From CAZOOA01 sp964581355 (GTDB taxonomy: Bacteria > Bacillota > Dethiobacteria > DTU022 > UBA8154): a DNA stretch of 36,096 nucleotides. Shown one piece after another: positions 16,404 to 23,330 of this stretch (the stretch's first letter is position 1; each line of letters begins with the position of its first letter). The notes under the pieces were generated by a model, which was not told the DNA's origin, ran no database searches, and saw only the letters and a program-made list of their open reading frames with translations. The stretch is taken from assembly GCA_964581355.1 (NCBI GenBank), contig CAZOOA010000023.1:1-36096 (forward strand), written 5' to 3'. A program made the position numbers and the translations under genes.

Positions 16404-17144
16404 ATGGACGATGTGTTGCAGGCAACACTGGTTGGACTTTTTGCGGGTATTTTGGGGACTGGATCGGGAGGGGCTATTGCCCTGATGGTAAAAAACCCCA
16501 GGAATGAACTGTTGAGTTTTATCCTGGGGTTTTCTGGTGGCATCATGCTGGCCATTGTCCTTACAGATTTGGTTCCCGAGGCTGTTCTTTTGGGGACATT
16601 TAAAACAGCAATCCTGGGTATGCTACTGGGAATTGTTTTTATCCTTTTCCTTGACTTTAACTTGCCTGTTTTAAAAGCAAGGGAGAATACCCGGGGAACT
16701 ACCCGGTTTATTCGAACTGGAGCCATGCTGGGACTGAGCATTGCCATGCATAACCTTCCTGAAGGCATTGCCATGGGCGCAGGATACATTCGCTCACCTT
16801 CCCTGGGCCTGAGCCTGGCCCTTACCTTCGCTGTGCACAACATCCCTGAAGGAGTTGCCATGGCTGGACCTCTCCATGCTGCAAAGATCCCTGCCTGGCG
16901 CATCTTTTTCTTTGCCAGTCTCGTCGGCGTACCCGAAGGAATAGGGGCTTTTATCGGGGCCTCTCTCGGCAGCATTTCTCCCCTGGTATTATCTATGGCC
17001 CTTTCTTTCGCCGGAGGCGCCATGCTGTATATTATCTTCAGCGAATTAATCCCCGGAGCCCAAGAACTTTCCAGGGGACTGGAAGGGACCATCGGGACTG
17101 TTTTCGGTATCTTATCCGGATTGATCTTTTTAGCCCTGGTTTAA
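16404..17144 (+). CDS. ZIP family metal transporter
   Basis: The 246-residue protein has about eight membrane helices and the ZIP signature helices with metal-binding motifs HNLPEG and HNIPEG in the middle, then VPEGIGA. It begins GLFAGILGTGSGG, as bacterial ZupT/GufA-type proteins do. ZIP proteins move divalent metals such as zinc, manganese or iron into the cytoplasm. The ATG lies about 15 bases after GGGGAGA, which is a weak ribosome site. The ~350-base upstream gap contains a structured leader. A weak GCCCT/AGGGGC stem followed by seven T at the 3' end may terminate transcription. Confidence 0.9.
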   Translation: MDDVLQATLVGLFAGILGTGSGGAIALMVKNPRNELLSFILGFSGGIMLAIVLTDLVPEAVLLGTFKTAILGMLLGIVFILFLDFNLPVLKARENTRGTTRFIRTGAMLGLSIAMHNLPEGIAMGAGYIRSPSLGLSLALTFAVHNIPEGVAMAGPLHAAKIPAWRIFFFASLVGVPEGIGAFIGASLGSISPLVLSMALSFAGGAMLYIIFSELIPGAQELSRGLEGTIGTVFGILSGLIFLALV

Positions 17145-17193
17145 GGGGCAGGTCCTTTTTTTCACCATCTTTGCCGCAAACTGAAACAGAGTG

Positions 17194-18615
17194 TCATGGG
17201 AGCATTTTTTGCAGACTTTCGTTCCAGGGAGATGCCTGCTCAAAAGCGGCAGAAGCCTGGAGAACCGTATGTTCATCAAAGCGGCGGCCTACCATTTGCA
17301 GTCCTACAGGAAGACCAGCCTTGTCAAAACCACAGGGCATAGATGCTGCGGGCTGGCCTGTAAAATTAAAGGGGTCTGTAAAGCCCAGGCAGGACAGGCT
17401 TCTCACTTTTTGACCATCGATTTGCTTGGGGCCGATATCACCGCCGGAGGTAAAAGGAAATGCTGTTACCGGGGCTGTAGGTGTCAACAACAGATCGAAT
17501 GTTGCAAATACACCTCTTAAAGCAGTCCATAATTCTTCTTTTTGGAAGTCCATCCGGGCCATATCCCGGGCGGAATAACCATCGGCCTGTTCAAATATCC
17601 CTTTAAACCGGGGGTAACACTGTTGTTTCCATTCTTCCAGTCGGTTTTCGTTGGCTGTTACGGCATCGACTATGGTAATCGCCTGCAAGATATCTGTCAT
17701 ATCCGGAAGAGACAGGACTATTTCCTCTACATCGCAACCCATTGTTTCAAAAACCCGGGCTGCCCCCTGCACCACTTCGCGAACCTGTGGGTCAACACGA
17801 ATATAGCCCAGGTCGGTGCAGATAGCTATTTTAAGTCCTTTTAGTTCTTTTTTTGTGGAATTGAGGTAGTCAGTCCGGGAGGCTGGCAGTGAAAACCGGT
17901 CCCTTTCATCGGGCCCGGCCATTATTTCCAGCATCAGTGCACTATCGGCCACATTCCGGGTAATGGGCCCTTCATGGACCAGGTTTTCCCACCCGGGCAT
18001 TTTGGGATAACAGGGGACCCGCCCGAAAGAGGGCTTGAACCCAAAAACTCCACAAAAACTGGCTGGCACACGGATAGAACCACCGGCGTCGTTACCCGTG
18101 GAAAGAGGCACCATGCCAGCTGCAACGGCTGCAGCGGAACCGCCGCTGGAACCGCCACTGGTCCTCTTAAGGTCCCAGGGGTTCTGGGTGGAACCAAACA
18201 GGATATTGTCCGTTACCGGCAGCAGTCCAAATTCAGACAAATTCGTTTTCCCCATGATGATGGCGCCAGCCGCTTTTAACCGCTCTACCAGGACGGCATC
18301 CTCTTCAGGCACAAATTGTTCATAGAGCTTTGACCCCATAGTCGTGCGTATACCCCTGGTATAAACGTTATCTTTTACCAGAAGCGGCACTCCATGTAAT
18401 GGGCCTGCAGGGGCACCTTTCATTATTATTTCTTCAGCCAAAGCTGCCTCTTTTTTCAGGGCTGCGTCATCTTTCAGGGTCACAATGGCATTAATAGCAG
18501 GGTTTTTCGAGGCAACCCTGTCCAGGCATTGGGAGATTATTTCAACGGGAGACACCTGGCGATCTTTGATCAGGCGCGCCATTTCAACCGCATCCAGCCA
18601 GTATAGTTCTTTCAA
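17194..18615 (-). CDS. Amidase (amidase-signature family)
   Basis: The protein has 473 residues from a TTG at 18615, which has AAGGGG eight bases upstream. A GTG at 18624 overlaps that site and is less likely. The catalytic triad of the family is complete, with Lys81 (LLVKDN), Ser156 in SGGSSGGSAAAVAAG and Ser180 in GNDAGGSIRVP. The Lys-Ser-Ser spacing of 75 and 24 matches that recalled for fatty-acid amide hydrolase. Overall it resembles GatA, but no gatB or gatC is adjacent, so a free-standing amidase is more likely than the tRNA amidotransferase subunit. The amide substrate cannot be predicted. It converges with the ZIP gene, 50 bases away. Confidence 0.9.
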   Translation of the reverse strand: MKELYWLDAVEMARLIKDRQVSPVEIISQCLDRVASKNPAINAIVTLKDDAALKKEAALAEEIIMKGAPAGPLHGVPLLVKDNVYTRGIRTTMGSKLYEQFVPEEDAVLVERLKAAGAIIMGKTNLSEFGLLPVTDNILFGSTQNPWDLKRTSGGSSGGSAAAVAAGMVPLSTGNDAGGSIRVPASFCGVFGFKPSFGRVPCYPKMPGWENLVHEGPITRNVADSALMLEIMAGPDERDRFSLPASRTDYLNSTKKELKGLKIAICTDLGYIRVDPQVREVVQGAARVFETMGCDVEEIVLSLPDMTDILQAITIVDAVTANENRLEEWKQQCYPRFKGIFEQADGYSARDMARMDFQKEELWTALRGVFATFDLLLTPTAPVTAFPFTSGGDIGPKQIDGQKVRSLSCLGFTDPFNFTGQPAASMPCGFDKAGLPVGLQMVGRRFDEHTVLQASAAFEQASPWNESLQKMLP

Positions 18616-18765
18616 TCGTTTCACCCCTTAGTTGACCTGTTTTAGTTTGCCAAAAGAGTCTTGTCCCTATCAACAAAGAAAAAGGATTTTCCGTTGGTTC
18701 CGGGGAATAAGTTCACAATGCTGCAAAATGAATAATTAACTCATTGAAAAAGGCTGGAAATATAA

Positions 18766-20136
18766 TTGTCCAAGCTAAGGATTAGCTGCTACCTGCTATT
18801 TATCTTGATCAAGCTTGTAAGAATGCTGCCCGTTGTGCCGGAGAACGAACCTGTAAGCTTTGCTATTTTTACCGGGGTTATTGGCTTATGCCTTTTCTTT
18901 TCCCTGGCAGACTCAGGAAAAAACACCCGCTTACTGGCCCTGCTGTTGTGGGCTGCCGGCTCCGTGCTGCTTGTTCTTTCAGGCAGCTCTATCCTGCATT
19001 GGGCGCTGGGCCTGCATAAGATGACCGACGTGCTGGTCCTGCTCATTCTCATCCGTCTTTTGGGATTCCCCCTGGAAACAGGAAGCCTGCACGACTTTGT
19101 CGGGCAAATAGTCCTGCAGATCAAAAAGGAAAACACAAATTACCTGGTGATCCTGGCCCTAACCATTGTTTTTGCCAGCCTGGTCAATTTTGCTATCGTC
19201 CCCCTGATTTATTTCCTGGTCGTGGATCCCATCCGCAGCCTCTACGCTAACTGGGAACGCTTCCTCGCAACCTGCTTAAAGCGGGGGTTGAGCCTGGCCC
19301 TTTTTTGGTCCCCTTTCGGGATTATCATGGCGATTACTCTGGAATATACCGGTTCTTTGTGGATTGATGTTTTTCCCCTGGGCCTATCTCTGTCGTTGGG
19401 AGGGGTCTTCCTGGCCGCTATGCTTCATCAGCTCGTGGAGTCAGGTTCCCGTTCAAGTCTTCCCCCATATCCCAAGACCAACTCCCATGACTCTACTTTA
19501 AAAATTGCCGGACTGACCCCTTACCTGGTCTACCTGCTCCTTTTGCTGGGTTCTGTGTTCGTGCTGAACAGCTATTTTCACCTCAGCACGATTCGCTCCA
19601 TCATTCTTACAGCACTGATCTTTCCCCCCCTCTGGAGCCTTTTGTTCAAGTGGGGGAAACCGTTTAAAAACAGGCTCGTGGAATACGGGAAAAAGGATAT
19701 ACCGGCGATGTACAACAGTTTCGCCATTTTTATCAGTGCCGGCATCCTGGTGAGCGGCCTGGAGCAGATCCGGTTTTTGGAACTCGCTGCCCCGCTGGTG
19801 CTCTCTATCAAGTCTTACTCCCTGCTGCTGCTGCTTTTAACCATCCCCCTATTGATTATGCTCATTTCCATGACCGGGATGCACCCTATTGTCTCCGTTG
19901 TTATTTTCCTGGAAAACATCCAGCCAGAACTGATCGGGGTAGATACAGAACTGTTCGCTTTTCTGGTGGTCGCGGGAGGAAGCCTGGGCGTGCTGATTTC
20001 CCCTTTTGCCGGGACCAGCCTGCTGCTGGCTGAATTTTTGAAAAGAAGCCCCGTCCAGGTGGCAACCCGCTGGAACCTGCTCTATACTGCACTGGTCTTT
20101 CTGTTAATTACTGTGATTACCCTGGTATATCTTTAA
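18766..20136 (+). CDS. Polytopic membrane protein, ion-transporter-like permease
   Basis: The 456-residue protein has about 11-12 hydrophobic segments. Paired features such as VNFAIVPLIYFLVVDP in the first half and LGVLISPFAGTSLLLAEFLK near the end resemble the re-entrant loops of the ion-transporter (IT) superfamily, including citrate and arsenite permeases. I cannot place it in a named family. The TTG start at 18766 has only a weak ribosome site. It stands alone between the divergent amidase and the convergent VanZ gene, so the context gives no hint of the substrate. Confidence 0.7.
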   Translation: MSKLRISCYLLFILIKLVRMLPVVPENEPVSFAIFTGVIGLCLFFSLADSGKNTRLLALLLWAAGSVLLVLSGSSILHWALGLHKMTDVLVLLILIRLLGFPLETGSLHDFVGQIVLQIKKENTNYLVILALTIVFASLVNFAIVPLIYFLVVDPIRSLYANWERFLATCLKRGLSLALFWSPFGIIMAITLEYTGSLWIDVFPLGLSLSLGGVFLAAMLHQLVESGSRSSLPPYPKTNSHDSTLKIAGLTPYLVYLLLLLGSVFVLNSYFHLSTIRSIILTALIFPPLWSLLFKWGKPFKNRLVEYGKKDIPAMYNSFAIFISAGILVSGLEQIRFLELAAPLVLSIKSYSLLLLLLTIPLLIMLISMTGMHPIVSVVIFLENIQPELIGVDTELFAFLVVAGGSLGVLISPFAGTSLLLAEFLKRSPVQVATRWNLLYTALVFLLITVITLVYL

Positions 20137-20210
20137 CCAACTTCCACAACCACTTGCAGGTTTTGGACGGAAGATGAAAATGGTTTTTCTGCCCGCTTTT
20201 CCCTTCCTGT

Positions 20211-20732
20211 TCATTGGCGGTATCGCCCAGCAATAAACAGAGAAAAAAAGATCAGGCCGGTGGCCAGGGTAATCCCCACCATGTCAATCGCCACGTCTAC
20301 AAAACTGCCCGTTCTACCCGGGACAAAGCTTTGGTGAAATTCGTCCAGAACGGCAACGATTGTCGCTGCAGCAAAAGATACTGCTCCAGCCAGCCAAAGG
20401 TTTTGGAAATAATAGCGTAAAAGCAGAAAAAAGGCCACGGTGATGAAAAAAAATAAAATTACATGCGCTGTTTTACGCAGCAAAAATTCAATAATCACCG
20501 GATTTTCCCGGGCATACGCCAGGAAGTCTTGTGTAAAGGTCCTGGCCGGAGACAGCTCTGCAGGAAGACGGTTAGCGATACCGACTGCCAACCGGGTTAG
20601 ACTGAGGTCCAGGTTGTTTAAAAGTGTATTGACCTGGGAGAAGACGGGGAGAACCCGCAGCCCGGGAATAGAGGACAAGTAGTAGGTAACAAGAAGAAGT
20701 AAAAATAAAGGCAACCAGGTTTTTTTTTGCAT
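20211..20732 (-). CDS. VanZ family protein
   Basis: The 173-residue membrane protein has four to five helices and the VanZ core: RKTAHVILFFFITVAFFLL in the middle and LDEFHQSFVPGRTGSFVDVA near the C-terminus, with conserved His, Glu-Phe-His-Gln and Arg. VanZ-like proteins can raise resistance to lipoglycopeptides such as teicoplanin, but in most genomes their natural role is unknown. No other van genes are nearby, so this is not a resistance cluster. It lies close to several envelope genes. Confidence 0.88.
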   Translation of the reverse strand: MQKKTWLPLFLLLLVTYYLSSIPGLRVLPVFSQVNTLLNNLDLSLTRLAVGIANRLPAELSPARTFTQDFLAYARENPVIIEFLLRKTAHVILFFFITVAFFLLLRYYFQNLWLAGAVSFAAATIVAVLDEFHQSFVPGRTGSFVDVAIDMVGITLATGLIFFSLFIAGRYRQ

Positions 20733-20830
20733 CCTTGGATCATGCCTCCGGAATTCACAACGTTAAACGTCGCAAGCAGCGTAGTTTGCCCCGCTCCGCT
20801 AAAAAAAATTATTGATAAGTATCTTCAACG

Positions 20831-20884
20831 GTCTTTAATGGGCTTTAATGGGCTTTAATGGGCTTTAATGGGCTTTAATGGGCA
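20831..20884. repeat. Tandem 10-bp repeat, GGCTTTAATG
   Basis: Four perfect copies of GGCTTTAATG follow one copy with a single change (GTCTTTAATG), with a partial sixth unit (GGCAATG) after them. The array ends about eight bases before the stop of the deacetylase gene. A 10-bp period is close to one DNA helical turn. Copy number may vary between strains. Confidence 0.85.
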
Positions 20885-20892
20885 ATGCAAAA

Positions 20893-22026
20893 TCAAAATC
20901 CTTGCACTTTTTCAGCAAAATCTTCCAGTGTCTCGTCGTGATCAATGGAAACACGGCTTAACTGGAAAAAATCATTTTCCAGGGAATTGTCCCTGCTGGA
21001 AATGGTCACTGCGCCCAGGTAACCGCTTTCCTGGACCAGGTTGATGATCTCCTGGTTGTAGGCGCCATAAGGGTAGGAAAAAAACTGGACATCGGTTTCA
21101 ATGATCTCTTCCAGCTCGGCTTTGGATTTTTGGATCTCTTTTTCGGCCTCTTCCAGGCTGATTTCCAGGAGATTGGCATGGGTAATGCTGTGAGAACCCA
21201 CCTCGATACCTTGTTTGCTGAGCTGCTGCAGCATTTCTTCGGACAGGTAGCGCTCTCCATCCAGGTTCCCGGAACAGACAAAAACACTTCCAACCATGTC
21301 ATAGCGCATCAATTCAGGTAAAGCATTGTGATAGGCACAGGAATAGCCGTCATCAAGGGTTATGATCACGGGGTTTTCCAGGATCGGCTCTCCCTGAACC
21401 CGATGAGCATATAGTTCCTGCATGGTGACAGGATTGTACCCTGTTTCCCGGAGCCAGCGCAGTTGTTTTTTAAAGGCATCCGGATGGACCAGGTATTTTT
21501 TGTAGTGACCTATACCACTGTAGTTGGCCGGGTCATCGATCATGTGATACATCAGAATGGGCACCTGTTCTACTGTATCCCGGGTGTAACGGTAGGGATC
21601 GAATAGTTCTCCCTCAAGCAAGTGGCTTGCAGTTTCCTTCAATGAACCGCCATCCTTGTTCAAGACAAGTTTGTATTGATCTTCATCCAGTTCTTTTGAT
21701 TCCCCGGTTAAAGAAGTGACCTGCTCCACAAAGTCTTTGCTAACATAAATGGTGCTGTTTATTTTATTTGGCAAAACCGTAAAAGAGGTAACTTTGTTGT
21801 CATACAGATAATTATCCCTGCCGTACTTAAAAACCAGGGATTGATCATTTTTCTCCAAGTTGATATTCCCGTCATGCCAGCGGACTGTATAACCCAGCTC
21901 CTCGAAGGTATCACGCAGGGGAAGCATCAAGACATTGTTCCTGTTGAGGTAAGCTTCACCCGCCTGAACAACAGAGGGGACAAAGAATATCAGCAGCAGT
22001 ACGACCAGCAGTTGCAAGTATTTCAT
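20893..22026 (-). CDS. Secreted polysaccharide deacetylase with an N-terminal Cu-amine-oxidase-like domain
   Basis: The 377-residue protein has a signal peptide (1-22, ending VVQAG). A domain like the copper-amine-oxidase N-terminal wall-binding module follows (about 25-115; MLPLRDTFEELGYTVRWHDG). The NodB-type deacetylase domain begins near 150. Deacetylase motifs are ILMYHMI, ITLDDGY, GSHSITHANL and FFSYPYGAYN, giving the catalytic Asp and the His-x3-His metal site. It should remove acetyl groups from peptidoglycan or another wall glycan. ATG 22026 is chosen because GGAGGG lies four bases upstream. The longer frame to 22128 has no signal peptide at its start. Confidence 0.88.
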   Translation of the reverse strand: MKYLQLLVVLLLIFFVPSVVQAGEAYLNRNNVLMLPLRDTFEELGYTVRWHDGNINLEKNDQSLVFKYGRDNYLYDNKVTSFTVLPNKINSTIYVSKDFVEQVTSLTGESKELDEDQYKLVLNKDGGSLKETASHLLEGELFDPYRYTRDTVEQVPILMYHMIDDPANYSGIGHYKKYLVHPDAFKKQLRWLRETGYNPVTMQELYAHRVQGEPILENPVIITLDDGYSCAYHNALPELMRYDMVGSVFVCSGNLDGERYLSEEMLQQLSKQGIEVGSHSITHANLLEISLEEAEKEIQKSKAELEEIIETDVQFFSYPYGAYNQEIINLVQESGYLGAVTISSRDNSLENDFFQLSRVSIDHDETLEDFAEKVQGF

Positions 22027-22142
22027 TTTTCCCTCCAAAATATGGACCGCGTTATTTTCAGCTTTTAATCCCGGACTTGGCTTCGGTTGCCCTCGCAGCA
22101 AAATGCTGGACAACAAAACACTGGGCAAAGTCTTTGTTTCAT

Positions 22143-22607
22143 TTATTCTTTTTCCCTGATTGACACATTGATTTCGAATTCACCTATGTCTGTTTTTAGT
22201 GGAATCCGGAGCGCTTTTTCTGTAGCCATGGATATGGATTTGTTCTCCCCCACGATTACTTGGGGAGGAACAATATCGCAGGACACATTTTCATTAGCCA
22301 GGTATGTAACTGCATTGCCACTGATAATGTTTGCCACTTCCCCCAGGGCGGAGGTAACAAAACTGTCCAGTTTCTCCATTTCCATTCCGGACATTATTCG
22401 AACCATTTCCAGGGTCATATCCCTGGAAAAACTGTACAGAATTGTGCCATAGAGCTGGCCTGTCATGCCAATTATGACATTAGCCTCGTTACCCGCAATC
22501 ATATCCTCCACAATATCAAGGTCCCCTCGCTCTGTTTCCAGGTCCAGCATGGTCTTAAATACATCTTCCGTCGCCTTGTAGAACGGGTTAATATATTCAG
22601 CTTTCAT
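22143..22607 (-). CDS. cheX: CheX-type chemotaxis phosphatase
   Basis: The 154-residue protein is a CheX: the catalytic helix motif is ALGEVANIISGNA, with Glu90 and Asn93 as the residues that dephosphorylate CheY-P. It would set the return to baseline in chemotaxis or act on another CheY-like regulator. The ATG at 22607 overlaps the end of the hemerythrin gene by 11 bases and has GGAGGAG upstream, so the two proteins are likely made together. No other chemotaxis gene is in the window, which suggests a specialised, oxygen-linked use. Confidence 0.9.
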   Translation of the reverse strand: MKAEYINPFYKATEDVFKTMLDLETERGDLDIVEDMIAGNEANVIIGMTGQLYGTILYSFSRDMTLEMVRIMSGMEMEKLDSFVTSALGEVANIISGNAVTYLANENVSCDIVPPQVIVGENKSISMATEKALRIPLKTDIGEFEINVSIREKE

Positions 22608-23022
22608 TTCCGGTCTCCTCCAGACTTTCCACGTATTCACCGATCTTCTGGTCTGTTGCCGCCACGTGGTTGATCAGCCAGGCCATCAGCTTGCCCGCAA
22701 ATTCCTGGACCAGCTCCTCACTGTAGCCTTCCTCTTCAAAGCGCGCTGCATACTGCCCAACTTCTTCTTTGAAACGTTCATGAATCTGCTTGTGTTCTTC
22801 ATGCTCGGGGAAATTCACTTTTCTTTGGAGGGCTTCTTCGGCATTAAAATGAGTCACAACGTATTCTTTCATAAATTCCAGGGTCTCCTTGACTTTATCC
22901 AGTCGCGTTTCCCATTCGCCTTGACCCTGGACCGTTTTGATAAAATCAGTAACCCGCCGGAAAAGCTCTTCATGCTGTTCATCAATAATTTGTACCCCGA
23001 TTTTATACTTTTCTTTCCACAT
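22597..23022 (-). CDS. Bacteriohemerythrin
   Basis: The 141-residue protein has the full di-iron ligand set of hemerythrins: His17 (IDEQHEEL), His58 and Glu62 (HFNAEE), His77 and His81 (HEEHKQIH), His119 and Asp124 (NHVAATD). It binds oxygen reversibly and, in anaerobes, acts as oxygen sensor or scavenger. ATG 23022 has GAGGAGG upstream; an in-frame TTG at 23067 is less likely. It overlaps cheX, which suggests an oxygen-to-motility link. The 308-base gap upstream (23023-23330) holds repeat B copy 2 and nothing else recognised. Confidence 0.92.
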   Translation of the reverse strand: MWKEKYKIGVQIIDEQHEELFRRVTDFIKTVQGQGEWETRLDKVKETLEFMKEYVVTHFNAEEALQRKVNFPEHEEHKQIHERFKEEVGQYAARFEEEGYSEELVQEFAGKLMAWLINHVAATDQKIGEYVESLEETGNES

Positions 23023-23184
23023 TCTTTTAGACGCCTCCTCTGAAACTGGGTTATCCTGCCCGATCAACCTCTCCTGGCATAAAAACCTGTCTTGCCTCCT
23101 GCCATCCCCGGAAAATCATTTTTAATATATTTCTATGAAAACCAGGTCTTTCCTTCTAAGAATAAGCAAATAAAAAATGTTACT

Positions 23185-23300
23185 GCTCAGCCTGCTAGCT
23201 TATTGCGCATACATGGGAAAGCAAGGGATAGTTCTGTCGCTTTCCCATTCGGTCCTCCGCCTCGCAGTGGAAGCGCCATAACCGCCCTTTTGCTCCCCTT
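23185..23300 (+). repeat. Interspersed repeat family B, copy 2
   Basis: The block GTTCTGTCGCTTTCCC, followed by TCGGTCCTCC two bases later, is nearly identical to 29818-29845, and both copies are preceded at about 40-45 bases by GCTCAGCC. The 3' palindromic end found in copies 1 and 3 is missing here. It lies downstream of the penicillin-binding protein stop. Confidence 0.55.
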
Positions 23301-23330
23301 AACAAGAGAACCGGGCAGTCACAAAAAATA

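Noticed and set aside
17194..18615. Amidase as GatA of the tRNA amidotransferase
   Set aside because: gatB and gatC are not adjacent, and the protein is equally similar to general amidases.
20211..20732. VanZ gene as part of a glycopeptide-resistance cluster
   Set aside because: No vanA, vanH, vanX or vanRS genes are near. Stand-alone VanZ proteins are common.
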